A DNA stretch of 64,000 nucleotides from CALKXV01 sp965228905 (GCA_965228905.1 CBDDII010000003.1:434001-498000); one strand, 5' to 3'. Counted from the first letter of the stretch, positions 1 through 9,511 are shown. Made by a program: numbers and translations. Notes: generated by a model not told the origin, from the sequence alone.

Positions 1-799
1 CGACCGAGCGGATACCTTCGATTGCCCGCCAGTCGATCTCGTCCGCACGTTGGACAAGCTGCGAATAGGCGCAACCCGCCGAACGCCCGACCTCGACAAG
101 TCGCTTGGAATTCGAAGAATTCGGCGCCCCGATCACGAACAAGGCGTCGATCCGGCCCGCCACCGACTTCACCGCAGCCTGCCGGTTGGTGGTGGCATAA
201 CAGATGTCTTCCTTGTGCGGCCCGATGATGGCCGGGAACCGTGCATTCAGGGCAGCAACGATCCCGGCAGTATCATCGACCGAAAGCGTCGTCTGCGTGA
301 TATAGGCCAGCTTCTCGGCATCGCGTGGCTGGATCATCGCCACATCCTCGACCGTTTCCACCAGGATGACCTCGCCCTCGGGCAATTGCCCCATGGTGCC
401 CACGGTTTCCGGATGGCCCTTGTGGCCGATCATCACCATCTGAAGCCCGTTGGCAAAGTGCCGTTCTGCCTCGATATGCACTTTCGATACTAAGGGGCAG
501 GTGGCGTCGACAAAGACCATCTCGCGGCTCTTGGCCGTCTCGGGAACGGATTTCGGCACACCATGGGCCGAAAAGATCACCGGGCGGTCATCGGGGCATT
601 CGTCCAATTCCTCGACGAAAACGGCACCCTTTTCGCGCAAACCATCCACTACGAAACGGTTATGCACGATCTCGTGGCGCACATAGACCGGCGCCCCCCA
701 CTTTTCCAACGCCATCTCGACGATCTTGATCGCCCGGTCCACGCCGGCACAAAAGCCACGGGGCGCGGCAAGGTAGAGAGTAAGAGGTGGTTTGGCCAT
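1..799 (-). CDS. ispH: 4-hydroxy-3-methylbut-2-enyl diphosphate reductase, C-terminus cut off
   Basis: Last step of the MEP isoprenoid pathway: reduction of HMBPP to IPP and DMAPP by a [4Fe-4S] enzyme in the cytosol. Reading the minus strand from the ATG at 799 gives about 266 residues before the window edge. The family is usually just over 310, so the C-terminus lies outside. The three cluster cysteines are visible in GFCAGVDRA (Cys17), DATCPLVSKVH and DICYATTNRQ, and the SAHGVPKSV stretch is typical. dxs and ispA of the same pathway lie 11-12 kb away. The call is secure. Confidence 0.95.
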   Translation of the reverse strand, partial: MAKPPLTLYLAAPRGFCAGVDRAIKIVEMALEKWGAPVYVRHEIVHNRFVVDGLREKGAVFVEELDECPDDRPVIFSAHGVPKSVPETAKSREMVFVDATCPLVSKVHIEAERHFANGLQMVMIGHKGHPETVGTMGQLPEGEVILVETVEDVAMIQPRDAEKLAYITQTTLSVDDTAGIVAALNARFPAIIGPHKEDICYATTNRQAAVKSVAGRIDALFVIGAPNSSNSKRLVEVGRSAGCAYSQLVQRADEIDWRAIEGIRSV

Positions 800-879
800 G
801 ACGTATCCTATCGCCCGAAAGACCTAGGCGTTTTGGACCGCAACGTCCAGATTGTGGGGGAGATTTAGGCGGCCTGTAA

Positions 880-896
880 CCGGGGCAATGCCCCGG
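880..896 (-). terminator. GC-rich hairpin after the NYN gene
   Basis: Perfect inverted repeat CCGGGGC, loop AAT, GCCCCGG, just past the stop of the minus-strand NYN gene and before ispH. There is no U-run, so this may be a transcript-end or RNA-stability hairpin and not a classic intrinsic terminator. Confidence 0.45.
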
Positions 897-901
897 CCCG
901 A

Positions 902-1456
902 TCAGGACTCGTCTTCGTCGCTGCCTTCACGCGGCGGGCGACCGATCACGTCTTTCAACTCGCTCAGCTCGATAAAGTTATCGGCCTGGCGGCGCAACTC
1001 GTCCGCGATCATCGGCGGTTGCGAGCGGATGGTCGATACGACCGAAACGCGAACCCCCTGACGTTGCAGGCTTTCCACGAGGGGGCGAAAATCGCCATCC
1101 CCGGAGAACAGCACGATGTGATCCACGTGCGGTGCAAGCTCCATGGCATCGACCGTAAGCTCGATATCCATGTTCCCTTTGACCTTGCGTCGCCCCTGGC
1201 TGTCGGTGAATTCCTTGGCCGGCTTCGTGACCATGGAAAACCCGTTGTAGTGCAGCCAATCGACCAGCGGGCGGATCGGCGAGTACTCGTCATTCTCCAA
1301 AAGCGCCGTGTAGTAAAAGGCTCTCAGAAGCTTGCCGCGCCGCATGAACTCCTGACGCAGCAACTTGTAATCAATGTCAAACCCCAGCGATTTCGCGGCT
1401 GCGTACAAATTCGAGCCGTCGATGAACAGCGCAAGCCGTTCGTCCTTATAGAACAT
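902..1456 (-). CDS. NYN domain protein (LabA/DUF88 family, PIN-like nuclease fold)
   Basis: 184 residues, a single NYN/PIN-like domain. The acidic site is visible as LFIDGSNLY (Asp13), MDIELTVD (Asp97, Asp103) and SGDGDF (residues 118-123), the pattern of metal-dependent RNases in the LabA/DUF88 group. The C-terminus is a short acidic tail. Bacterial relatives are thought to act on RNA; the substrate here is unknown. It lies upstream of ispH on the same strand with about a 100 bp gap and a hairpin between them, so it is probably a separate transcript. The family call is strong; the function is inferred. Confidence 0.85.
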   Translation of the reverse strand: MFYKDERLALFIDGSNLYAAAKSLGFDIDYKLLRQEFMRRGKLLRAFYYTALLENDEYSPIRPLVDWLHYNGFSMVTKPAKEFTDSQGRRKVKGNMDIELTVDAMELAPHVDHIVLFSGDGDFRPLVESLQRQGVRVSVVSTIRSQPPMIADELRRQADNFIELSELKDVIGRPPREGSDEDES

Positions 1457-1739
1457 TCATTGTCCTTCCCAGATTTTAGTGCCGGGCGACTGTCCGTGAA
1501 AACATGGGAATAAGAAATCGTCCCATACCCGGCTTGGGGCGACCCTACGGGAAAAGGGTTAATGGTTACAACTGTCCAAAACGACTATTCCGCAAGGTCA
1601 ATTTCGGACAAAGGGTCGCGCCAACAGTTTCTTGCGCGAAAACCGGGCGATAGAATGCCTGAAAATCCGTTTTTCGCTTGTGTTTTCGGCCTTCAGGCAA
1701 TACTTACACGCCCTGATCCCACTTTTGACGGAGACCCAG
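1457..1739. other. Divergent intergenic region between NYN gene and rpoZ
   Basis: 283 bp between two divergently transcribed genes, so it must hold both promoters. For rpoZ, TTTCTT (1628-1633), a 17 bp spacer and TAGAAT (1651-1656) make a possible promoter with a poor -35 box. I see no RNA gene or convincing small ORF. Confidence 0.3.
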
Positions 1740-2093
1740 ATGGCCCGCGTGACGGTAGAAGATTGCGTTGACAAGGTTCCGAACCGGTTCGAACTGGTGA
1801 TGCTGGCCGCACATCGTGCGCGCGAGATCTCGACGGGTGCGCCGCTGACCGTGGATCGTGACAACGACAAGAACCCGGTCGTTTCGCTGCGCGAGATTGC
1901 CGAGGAAACCCAGTCGGCCGAGGAACTTCGCGAACGCACCATCGAGGCTCACCAGACCCAGATCGAAGTGGACGAACCGGAAGAAGACGCCATGGCGCTT
2001 CTCATGGGTGCGGAAAGCGACAAGCCTGCCGAAGACGACATGAGCGAAGAAAAGCTCTTGCGCGCATTGATGGAAGCTCAGGGCCAGCCCTGA
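1740..2093 (+). CDS. rpoZ: DNA-directed RNA polymerase omega subunit
   Basis: 117 residues. The omega core is at the N-terminus (MARVTVEDCVDKVPNRFELVMLA, then RAREI), and is needed for assembly of beta-prime into RNA polymerase. The C-terminal half is acidic (EPEEDAM...AEDDMSEEK), as usual in alphaproteobacteria. I chose the ATG at 1740 because the family motif starts there and GGAG lies just upstream; a longer reading from 1632 adds unrelated residues. The relA/spoT gene follows after 28 bp, the conserved rpoZ-spoT pairing. Omega also forms part of a ppGpp site in proteobacterial polymerase. Confidence 0.95.
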   Translation: MARVTVEDCVDKVPNRFELVMLAAHRAREISTGAPLTVDRDNDKNPVVSLREIAEETQSAEELRERTIEAHQTQIEVDEPEEDAMALLMGAESDKPAEDDMSEEKLLRALMEAQGQP

Positions 2094-2121
2094 GCGGACG
2101 CACCTCCCCGAGGGGGACCGG

Positions 2122-4242
2122 ATGATCACAGCAGACGACCTGATCGCACTGGTCCAGAACTACAACCCGAACACCGACGCCGACCTGATTGCCAGGGCCT
2201 ATGCCTATGGCGAAAAGATGCACGAGGGCCAGACGCGGCACTCGGGCGAACCCTATTTCACGCATCCGATCGCCGTTGCTGCCATCCTGACCGAACAGAA
2301 GCTGGATGATGCCACGATCGTCACCGCACTCTTGCACGATACCGTCGAAGACACCCGCTCGACCTTTGCCGAGGTCGAGCGCGAGTTCGGCACCGAGATT
2401 GCCGAGCTTGTGGATGGCGTCACGAAACTGACCAACCTGCAGCTTTCCTCGACCGAAACGAAACAGGCCGAGAATTTTCGCAAGCTGTTCATGGCGATGT
2501 CCAAGGACCTGCGTGTCATCCTCGTCAAGCTGGCCGACCGTCTCCACAACATGCGCACGATCAAGGCGATGCGGCCCGAAAAGCAGCACCAGAAAGCGCG
2601 CGAAACCATGGACATCTATGCGCCGCTGGCCGGTCGTATGGGGATGCAGTGGATGCGCGAAGAGTTGGAAGACCTGTCTTTCCGCGTTCTGAACAACGAG
2701 GCCCGCAACTCGATCATCCGTCGCTTCATCACGCTGCAACGCGAAACCGGCGACGTGATCCGCCAGATCACAAACGACATGGAATCGGCCTTGCTGAACT
2801 CCGGCCTTGATGCCGAGGTCTATGGCCGCGCCAAGAAACCGCACTCGATCTGGCGGAAGATGGAAGAAAAGAAAATCGGCTTTTCGCGTCTGTCCGACAT
2901 CTACGGTTTCCGCATCTTGGTGAAGTCGGAAGAAGACTGCTACGCGGCGCTTGGCGTCGTGCATCAAAGATGGCGTGCAGTCCCGGGCCGCTTCAAGGAT
3001 TACATCAGCCAGCCCAAGTCCAACGGCTATCGCTCGCTTCACACCACCGTGTCGGGGCGCGATGGTAAGCGCGTCGAGATTCAGATCCGCACTTTCGAAA
3101 TGCACGAAGTTGCCGAAACCGGGGTCGCCGCTCACTGGTCCTATCGCGATGGCGAACGGGCCGAAAACCCCTTCGCGGTCGATCCCGCCAAATGGATCGC
3201 GGGTCTGTCCGAACGGTTCGACAATTCCGACGATCACGACGAGTTTCTCGAACACGTCAAGATGGAGATGTACGCCGACCAGGTGTTCTGCTTCACGCCA
3301 AAGGGCGAGGTTGTGAAACTGCCGCGCGGGGCCACGCCACTGGATTTCGCCTATGTGATCCACACGCGGATCGGCGACAGCTGTGTCGGCGCCAAGGTCG
3401 ATGGCATCCGCGTGCCGCTATGGACCCGGCTTCGCAACGGTCAGTCCGTCGACATCATGACCGCCGAGGGCCAGCGCCCGCAGGCCACATGGATCGACAT
3501 CGTGGCCACTGGCCGGGCCAAGGCCGCGATCCGCCGATCCCTGCGCGAAGAAAACCGCGAACGGTTCATAAAGCTGGGTCGTGAACTGGCGCGTGTTGCC
3601 TTCGATCACGTCGGAAAGCGACCCACGGATAAGGCGCTCAAGATCGCCGCCAAACAGTTGGGCCTCGATGGCAGCGAGGAACTCCTTGCCCGCATCGGTG
3701 CCGCAGAAGTGACCTCAAGCGAGGTGATCGAGACGCTCTATCCGAACCTTGCCAAGCGCACCGGGGACGAGATCGAGCCGGCCCGCGCCATCGTCGGTCT
3801 CAACCCCGGTCAGACCTTTCGCCGTGCGTCTTGCTGCCAACCTGTGCCGGGCGAAAGGATCGTGGGGATCAGCTATCGCGGCAAGGGCGTGATGATCCAC
3901 GCCATCGACTGCGAGGCGCTTGCCGATCTTGAAGAGGAATCCAGCCGATGGGTCGATCTTCACTGGCAGGAAGGCCAGCACCCGGCGGTTCACAATGTGA
4001 GCCTCGACATCACGATTGCCAATGACAGTGGGGTGCTTGGTCGGATATGCACCTTGATAGGGGAGCAGGGAGCAAATATCTCGGATTTGGTTTTCATTGA
4101 CAGAAAACCGGACTTCTACCGTCTTATTGTTGACGTAGAGCTTCGGGATATTGGACACCTACATGCGGTCATGTTGGCACTTGAGGCGGACAGCGATGTG
4201 TCGTCCCTTAACCGGCACCGCGATCTGGAGCGTAAGCCCTGA
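2122..4242 (+). CDS. Bifunctional (p)ppGpp synthetase/hydrolase, RelA/SpoT family
   Basis: 706 residues, full length for a Rel enzyme. Order: an HD hydrolase domain (His72-Asp73 in LLHDTVEDT), the synthetase domain (around residues 230-340, with YRSLHTTV), a TGS domain (about 385-445), a cysteine-bearing region (CCQPVPGERIVG) and a C-terminal ACT domain. With the HD motif intact and only one copy seen, it is expected both to make and to degrade (p)ppGpp as the stringent-response enzyme. It is probably co-transcribed with rpoZ. Symbol left blank because alphaproteobacterial copies are named rel, relA or spoT. Confidence 0.95.
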   Translation: MITADDLIALVQNYNPNTDADLIARAYAYGEKMHEGQTRHSGEPYFTHPIAVAAILTEQKLDDATIVTALLHDTVEDTRSTFAEVEREFGTEIAELVDGVTKLTNLQLSSTETKQAENFRKLFMAMSKDLRVILVKLADRLHNMRTIKAMRPEKQHQKARETMDIYAPLAGRMGMQWMREELEDLSFRVLNNEARNSIIRRFITLQRETGDVIRQITNDMESALLNSGLDAEVYGRAKKPHSIWRKMEEKKIGFSRLSDIYGFRILVKSEEDCYAALGVVHQRWRAVPGRFKDYISQPKSNGYRSLHTTVSGRDGKRVEIQIRTFEMHEVAETGVAAHWSYRDGERAENPFAVDPAKWIAGLSERFDNSDDHDEFLEHVKMEMYADQVFCFTPKGEVVKLPRGATPLDFAYVIHTRIGDSCVGAKVDGIRVPLWTRLRNGQSVDIMTAEGQRPQATWIDIVATGRAKAAIRRSLREENRERFIKLGRELARVAFDHVGKRPTDKALKIAAKQLGLDGSEELLARIGAAEVTSSEVIETLYPNLAKRTGDEIEPARAIVGLNPGQTFRRASCCQPVPGERIVGISYRGKGVMIHAIDCEALADLEEESSRWVDLHWQEGQHPAVHNVSLDITIANDSGVLGRICTLIGEQGANISDLVFIDRKPDFYRLIVDVELRDIGHLHAVMLALEADSDVSSLNRHRDLERKP

Positions 4243-4251
4243 AGGGAATGA

Positions 4252-4902
4252 GTGGTGGTCTTCAAACGGCGTAAGCCAAGGACCTATGTTGAGATCCTGA
4301 GCGAAAGCTTCTACCCGCGCGGCGGGTGGCGGCGTGCTTTGATCTATGTTGCTCACCGCCTTCAGCGCCTTCCTGATCCCTCCCACAAGATCAGCCGCGG
4401 CATTGCGGCGGGCGTCTTTACGTCGTTCACCCCGCTCTTCGGTTTACACTTCTTCATCGCCGCCCTTCTGGCCTGGGCGATGCGCGGCAACATCCTGGCC
4501 TCGCTGCTGGCGACCTTCGTGGGCAACCCCCTGACATTCCCCCTCATCGCCGCCATCTCGATGGAGCTTGGGTCATGGATGCTGGGATATCGCGGCGTGC
4601 CCCTGCCGATCGTGCTTGAAGCCTTCAGTAACGTGTCCTTCGCGCTCTGGCACAATTTCCTTGCGATCTTCACCTCGGAACAGGCGAACTGGCACGGGTT
4701 TGACATCTTCTGGCACCGCGTCTTCCTGCCCTATCTTGTCGGCGGCATCCTTCCCGGTATCGTCGCGGCCCTGTCGGCCTATTTCCTCGCCAACCCGGTG
4801 ATCGCGACCTACCAGAAAGCGCGCGTTGCCCGCCTCAAAAAGCGTTTTGCCAAGAAGCGCGAGCGCGTGATCTCGCGCAGGGCCAGTTCGCCCGCCGAGT
4901 AG
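4252..4902 (+). CDS. DUF2062 membrane protein
   Basis: 216 residues. A basic N-terminus, then SRGIAAGVFTSFTPLFGLHF and GNPLTFPLIAA, both typical of DUF2062, with about four hydrophobic segments and a basic C-terminal tail. It starts at GTG 4252, nine bases after the relA/spoT stop, with GAAGGGA as ribosome binding site, so it is probably in the same operon. Members are inner-membrane proteins of unknown role. Confidence 0.85.
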   Translation: MVVFKRRKPRTYVEILSESFYPRGGWRRALIYVAHRLQRLPDPSHKISRGIAAGVFTSFTPLFGLHFFIAALLAWAMRGNILASLLATFVGNPLTFPLIAAISMELGSWMLGYRGVPLPIVLEAFSNVSFALWHNFLAIFTSEQANWHGFDIFWHRVFLPYLVGGILPGIVAALSAYFLANPVIATYQKARVARLKKRFAKKRERVISRRASSPAE

Positions 4903-4939
4903 ATCTTGCCCTCTCGCACCCCGCGTGCGACTTCAGACC

Positions 4940-5674
4940 ATGGCCCGAAAGACAACCCGCAAGACAAAGAGCAGCTCCAGGAAAAAGGCCGCCCCGCCAA
5001 AGCGCCGGTTCCATCCGGGCAGATGGCTTTTACGTGGCCTTCTGTCTTTCGCTTTGGCGTTGCTGGTTTTGGTCGGTGTCTACCGCGTGCTTCCACCCCC
5101 TTCGACGCCCTACATCCTCTCCGAAGGTCTCCGTCTCGGCGGGATCCAACGCACATGGATCTCGTTTGAGCAAATGTCGCCCGAGGTCGCGCTTGCGGTG
5201 GTCGCCGCCGAGGATGCGAATTTCTGCCGGCACTGGGGGGTCGACATGTCCCAGCTTCGCGCCGCGATTGCCCAAGGCGGGGACCGGGGCGCGTCCACCT
5301 TGACCCAGCAGACAGTCAAGAACCTCTGGCTCTGGCACGGGCGGTCCTGGCCCAGGAAGGCGCTCGAAGGCATCATGACTCCGCTTGTCGAGGCCCTCTG
5401 GCCCAAGCGCCGCATTCTCGAGATGTACCTCAACGTCGCTGAGTTCGATACCGGCGTCTTCGGCATCGAGGCGGCTGCACGCCATCACTTCGGCGTCGGT
5501 GCCGACAAGCTGACCGCGCGGCAGGCGGCGCTCCTGGCCGCCGTCCTGCCCAATCCCAAGGGGCGGCAGGCGGTCAATCCTTCGCAATCCACCCGGAACC
5601 GGGCAGCAGCCATCGCCGACGGTGCCGCCACAATCGCCCGCGATGGTCGAAGCGCATGTTTCGAGGCGGGTTGA
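4940..5674 (+). CDS. mtgA: Monofunctional biosynthetic peptidoglycan transglycosylase
   Basis: GT51 glycosyltransferase that polymerises lipid II glycan strands at the outer face of the inner membrane. The sequence has a strongly basic N-terminus, one membrane anchor (WLLRGLLSFALALLVLVGVY), then the catalytic motifs VVAAEDANFCRHWGVD and GASTLTQQTVKN and the downstream KRRILEMYLN. There is no transpeptidase domain, so it is the monofunctional type. I chose ATG 4940; a GTG at 4925 would add five residues. It lies 37 bp after the DUF2062 gene on the same strand. Confidence 0.95.
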   Translation: MARKTTRKTKSSSRKKAAPPKRRFHPGRWLLRGLLSFALALLVLVGVYRVLPPPSTPYILSEGLRLGGIQRTWISFEQMSPEVALAVVAAEDANFCRHWGVDMSQLRAAIAQGGDRGASTLTQQTVKNLWLWHGRSWPRKALEGIMTPLVEALWPKRRILEMYLNVAEFDTGVFGIEAAARHHFGVGADKLTARQAALLAAVLPNPKGRQAVNPSQSTRNRAAAIADGAATIARDGRSACFEAG

Positions 5675-5780
5675 GGCCGATGTATGGGCGGGCAAGAAGT
5701 CGCGCCCCGGGTCAAGTTTGCTTGAAACTTCTGCCGTCGCGCGGCATTCATGGTCAAAGCGCCAAGAGGCCCTGACGCAT

Positions 5781-6446
5781 ATGATCCGATTGTATCACGT
5801 TCCGCTTTCTCCCTTCTGTCGCAAGGTCCGCCTGTCTCTGGCCGAAAAAAAGCTTGAGGTCGAACTGGTCGAGGAACGTTATTGGGAGCGTGATCCGGAA
5901 TTCATCCGCCGGAATCCAGCGGGCAAGGTGCCGGTTCTGAAGTTCGACGATCTGACGCTTTCCGAAAGCACGGCAACCTGCGAGTTTATCGAGGAACGCT
6001 ATCCTGACCCGCCGCTTTTGCCGAAAGACCCGCTTGCCCGCCACGAGGTCCGGCGTCTGGTGGCCTGGTTCGACGACAAGTTCCACTCCGAAGTCACTTC
6101 GAAACTGCTCTACGAACGGGTCAACAAGAAGATTACCAAGGAAGGTTACCCCGACAGCACCAACGTCAAGGCGGGGGCAAAGGCGATCAAGTTTCATATA
6201 GAATACATGGGTTGGTTACTGGACGAACGCCGCTGGTTGGCGGGCCCCGAACTCTCGCTGGCCGATTTCGCTGCCGCCGCGCATCTGTCTTCGCTCGATT
6301 ATATCTCGGATGTCGATTGGAACCTGAACCAGACCGTCCGCGACTGGTACGCCAAGATCAAATCCCGCCCCGCATTCCGCAGCCTTCTGGCCGACGCCGT
6401 CCCCGGCTTTCCGCCGCCCCAGCATTATGCCGATCTGGATTTCTGA
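5781..6446 (+). CDS. Glutathione S-transferase family protein
   Basis: 221 residues, two domains. The thioredoxin-like N-terminal half has SPFCRKVRLSLAEK and the cis-proline region GKVPVL, followed by the glutathione-contacting SES motif. The C-terminal half is the all-helical domain (RRWLAGPELSLADFAAAAHL). SPFC places a cysteine or serine near the catalytic position. The substrate is unknown. I started at ATG 5781, where the family N-terminus MIRLYHVP begins; an upstream in-frame ATG would add 53 unrelated residues. Confidence 0.9.
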   Translation: MIRLYHVPLSPFCRKVRLSLAEKKLEVELVEERYWERDPEFIRRNPAGKVPVLKFDDLTLSESTATCEFIEERYPDPPLLPKDPLARHEVRRLVAWFDDKFHSEVTSKLLYERVNKKITKEGYPDSTNVKAGAKAIKFHIEYMGWLLDERRWLAGPELSLADFAAAAHLSSLDYISDVDWNLNQTVRDWYAKIKSRPAFRSLLADAVPGFPPPQHYADLDF

Positions 6447-6464
6447 CGCTGCAAGTTGGGTCGC

Positions 6465-7508
6465 ATGACCGAACCGCTCAAAACCAAGTTGATTGCCGAA
6501 GCTGAGGCCGCCGGTTTCGTCGCCACGCGCATCTGTCGTCCCGACGCCGTGCCGCAGGTGGCCGAGCGTCTGGAGTACTTTCTCGACCGGGGACGGCACG
6601 GGCAGATGGACTGGATGGAAAGTCGAAAGTCATGGCGCGGCGATCCAACAGCCCTCTGGCCCGAGGCGCGATCAGTCGTGATGCTGGCCGAACCCTATAC
6701 ACCGCTGCACAACCCGCTGGAGGATTTGGAGCATCCTGACAGGGGCGTCGTTTCGGTTTACGCCCGTGGCCGCGATTACCACGACATTGTCAAGAAACGG
6801 CTAAAGCGCGTCGCGCGGTGGCTGGTGGCCGAAACGGGTTGCGAGGTGAAAGTCTTTGTCGACACCGCCCCGGTGCCGGAAAAGGCTCTGGGTCAGGCCG
6901 CCGGGCTTGGATGGCAGGGCAAGCACACGAACCTCGTCAGTCGCGATCTGGGCAACTGGTTCTTTATCGGCTCGATCTTCACGACCGAGGAACTGCCCCC
7001 TGACGCCGACGAAGGCGATCACTGCGGAAGCTGCCGCAAGTGTCTCGATATCTGTCCGACCGACGCCTTTCCCGCGCCCTACCAACTGGATGCGCGGCGC
7101 TGCATTTCCTACCTCACGATCGAACACAAGGGCCCGGTGGAGGAGGCGCTGCGTCCGAAGTTGGGCAACCGCATCTACGGTTGCGACGACTGCCTTGCCG
7201 TTTGCCCCTGGAACAAGTTCGCGGAAACCGCCCGCGAGGCCCGCTATGCCGCCAAGGGCGATCTTGATGCGCCGCCACTGTCCGAGCTTGTCAAACTGGA
7301 CGACGCGGCCTTTCGCGAGAAATTTTCAGGCTCGCCCATCAAACGCACGGGTCGTGATCGGTTCATCAGGAACGTGCTTTACGCCATCGGGAATTCGGCC
7401 GGCGCCAGCCTACTTCCCGAAGCCGAGCGTCTGACCCACGATCCGGATCCCACGGTTTCGGACGCCGCGCATTGGGCGGCGAGACGTTTGAAGGGAATGT
7501 CGAGCTAA
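6465..7508 (+). CDS. queG: Epoxyqueuosine reductase
   Basis: Last step of queuosine synthesis: cobalamin- and [4Fe-4S]-dependent reduction of epoxyqueuosine in tRNA. 347 residues. Two ferredoxin-type clusters are visible, CGSCRKCLDICP and CDDCLAVCPWNKF, after a DUF1730 N-terminal half (DTAPVPEKALGQAAGLGWQGKHTNL). A HEAT-like region lies at the C-terminus. ATG 6465 was chosen over TTG 6456. It sits 18 bp after the GST gene and may be co-transcribed. Confidence 0.95.
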   Translation: MTEPLKTKLIAEAEAAGFVATRICRPDAVPQVAERLEYFLDRGRHGQMDWMESRKSWRGDPTALWPEARSVVMLAEPYTPLHNPLEDLEHPDRGVVSVYARGRDYHDIVKKRLKRVARWLVAETGCEVKVFVDTAPVPEKALGQAAGLGWQGKHTNLVSRDLGNWFFIGSIFTTEELPPDADEGDHCGSCRKCLDICPTDAFPAPYQLDARRCISYLTIEHKGPVEEALRPKLGNRIYGCDDCLAVCPWNKFAETAREARYAAKGDLDAPPLSELVKLDDAAFREKFSGSPIKRTGRDRFIRNVLYAIGNSAGASLLPEAERLTHDPDPTVSDAAHWAARRLKGMSS

Positions 7509-7549
7509 CCAGAATTGCCCATCACCAAGGCCCCTGATACTCAGCTTCC

Positions 7550-8482
7550 ATGACCACCCGCGACAACCCCATCCTTGCCATCGGATTGAAACTCTGCGCG
7601 GTTGTCCTTTTCGTCATCATGGCGGCTTTCATCAAGGCGGCTTCCGTCGAAGTGCCTTCGGGTCAGGCCGTGTTCTTCCGTTCCTTCTGCGCCCTGCCGG
7701 TGATCGTGGTCTGGCTGGCATCACGTGGCGAACTGTCCTTCGGCCTGAAATCCACGAACCCGAAATCCCACCTTTTGCGCGGTTTGATCGGATCGTCGGC
7801 AATGGGCCTGTCCTTTGCGGGCCTCGCGATCCTGCCACTTTCAGAAGTGAAGGCGATCCAATACGCGGTGCCGATCTTCGTGGTGATCCTTGCGGCGCTG
7901 ATTCTGGGCGAAAAGGTGCGCGCGGTACGACTGACCGCCGTCGCCATGGGTCTTGTCGGCGTTCTCATCATCCTCTGGCCCCGGCTGACCGTCTTTTCCG
8001 AAGAGGTCGACAATCGCCTGACGCTCGGCGCGCTGATGGTTCTGTGCGGATCGCTCTGCGCGGCACTGGCACAGGTACTGGTGCGCAAGATGGTCGCTTA
8101 CGAGCATCCGGCGGCGATCGTGTTCTGGTTCTCGATCACCGCGTCTACACTGGCGCTGTTCACCCTGCCATTCGGCTGGGTCGTGCCATCGTGGGCGACA
8201 CTGGCCTTTCTTGTGGGGGCCGGTGTCGTCGGCGGATTGGGGCAGATCTTCGTCACCAACGCCTATCGTTTCGGAGACGCAGGCGTCGTGGCCCCCTTCG
8301 ACTACGCGTCGATCCTGATCGCCATCGTCATCGGTTATCTCGCTTTTGGTGAGGTCCCGACAGGCACGATGATCATCGGTTCCTCCGTCGTAATCGCTGC
8401 CGGCGTTCTGATCATCTTCCGCGAACGCCAGTTGCGCCTGCAGCGGGGCAAGGCCCGCCCGCACGTCAGCAAGTACGGTTAG
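7550..8482 (+). CDS. EamA/DMT family transporter
   Basis: 310 residues with about ten hydrophobic segments in two five-helix repeats, the drug/metabolite exporter layout. GQAVFFRSFCALPVIVVWLA and LPLSEVKAIQYAVPIFVVILAA are typical of the first repeat. The tail is short and basic. The substrate cannot be told from sequence. It follows queG after 41 bp on the same strand. A second DMT gene is present at 23594-24481 but is not obviously a close paralogue. Confidence 0.88.
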   Translation: MTTRDNPILAIGLKLCAVVLFVIMAAFIKAASVEVPSGQAVFFRSFCALPVIVVWLASRGELSFGLKSTNPKSHLLRGLIGSSAMGLSFAGLAILPLSEVKAIQYAVPIFVVILAALILGEKVRAVRLTAVAMGLVGVLIILWPRLTVFSEEVDNRLTLGALMVLCGSLCAALAQVLVRKMVAYEHPAAIVFWFSITASTLALFTLPFGWVVPSWATLAFLVGAGVVGGLGQIFVTNAYRFGDAGVVAPFDYASILIAIVIGYLAFGEVPTGTMIIGSSVVIAAGVLIIFRERQLRLQRGKARPHVSKYG

Positions 8483-8527
8483 ACGCGAGGTGTTCCGGTC
8501 CACGGTTCACCCGCGAACCGGCAGGCC

Positions 8528-9394
8528 TCAACTCCGAACCAGCTTCTCGTAGCTTTCCGCAATGTCGCGTGTCATCGCGCCAACCTCGAAGTTATAGTCC
8601 CCGATCTGGCCAACGGGCGTCACCTCGGCGGCGGTGCCGGTCAGCCAGCACTGCTCGAACCCTTCCAGTTCTTCCGGCATGATGACACGTTCATGCACCT
8701 TGATCTGGCGATCCTTCAACATCCCGATCACGGTCTGCCGTGTCAGCCCGTTCAAAAAGCAATCCGGGTTCGGCGTATGCACTTCGCCGTCCTTGACGAA
8801 AAAGATATTCGCCCCCGTCGCCTCGGCCACATAGCCGCGGTAATCCATGAACAGGGCATCCGAGCATCCCTTGGCCTCGGCGGCGTGTTTCGAGGTGGTG
8901 CAGATCATGTAAAGCCCGGCCGCCTTGGCATGAACCGGGATCGTCTCGGGCGAGGGGCGTTTCCACTTGGCGATATCAAGCTTCGCACCCTTGAATTTCG
9001 CGTCCCCGTAATAGCTGCCCCATTCCCAGGCCGCGATGGCAAGGTGAACCGGGTTCTTTGCCGAAGCGACACCCATATCCTCGCCCGCGCCGCGCCAGGC
9101 GACTGCGCGAACGTAGGCGTCGGTCAGACCGTTGGCGGTCAGAACCTCCTGTTTGGCGGCTTCGATCTCATCGACGGTATAGGGAATCTGGAAATCCAAT
9201 TCGCCCGCCGAAAAATGCAAGCGCTCGGAGTGTTTGCGCGACAGGAAAATCTTGCCGTTATAGGCCCGCTCGCCCTCGAAGACCGAAGACGCATAGTGCA
9301 GGGCATGGGTCAGAATGTGTACGTTCGCCTCCCGCCAGGGCTGCATTTTTCCGTTCATCCAGATCAGTCCGTCGCGATCGTCGTACCCAGCCAT
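8528..9394 (-). CDS. ilvE: Branched-chain amino acid aminotransferase
   Basis: 288 residues, fold-type IV PLP enzyme that makes or degrades valine, leucine and isoleucine. HALHYASSVFEGERAY near the start, the presumed PLP lysine in PVHAKAAG (Lys157), and the C-terminal EVTPVGQIG identify it. The length fits the family. It is transcribed away from petP, leaving a 140 bp divergent promoter region. It could have some D-amino-acid transaminase activity, but the branched-chain call is the best fit. Confidence 0.93.
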   Translation of the reverse strand: MAGYDDRDGLIWMNGKMQPWREANVHILTHALHYASSVFEGERAYNGKIFLSRKHSERLHFSAGELDFQIPYTVDEIEAAKQEVLTANGLTDAYVRAVAWRGAGEDMGVASAKNPVHLAIAAWEWGSYYGDAKFKGAKLDIAKWKRPSPETIPVHAKAAGLYMICTTSKHAAEAKGCSDALFMDYRGYVAEATGANIFFVKDGEVHTPNPDCFLNGLTRQTVIGMLKDRQIKVHERVIMPEELEGFEQCWLTGTAAEVTPVGQIGDYNFEVGAMTRDIAESYEKLVRS

Positions 9395-9482
9395 GGCCGG
9401 CCTCCGTTTTCAAATGTTGCGTGAATAGTTCCGAAACGGTCATAAAGTTGCGGAAAATTCGACCTGAGCTAACAGTTGGGTC

Positions 9483-9511
9483 TTGGAATGTCAACAAGGC
9501 TGACATAAAAT
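9483..9511 (+). promoter_or_regulatory. Likely promoter of petP-petR
   Basis: TTGGAA (9483-9488), a 17 bp spacer and TAAAAT (9506-9511) form a good sigma70-type promoter, 23 bp before the petP ATG at 9535. It lies in the ilvE-petP divergent region. Confidence 0.5.

Noticed and set aside
2002..3363. Long minus-strand reading frame antisense to relA/spoT
   Set aside because: A shadow frame of a GC-rich gene; no recognisable motifs and full overlap with a certain gene.
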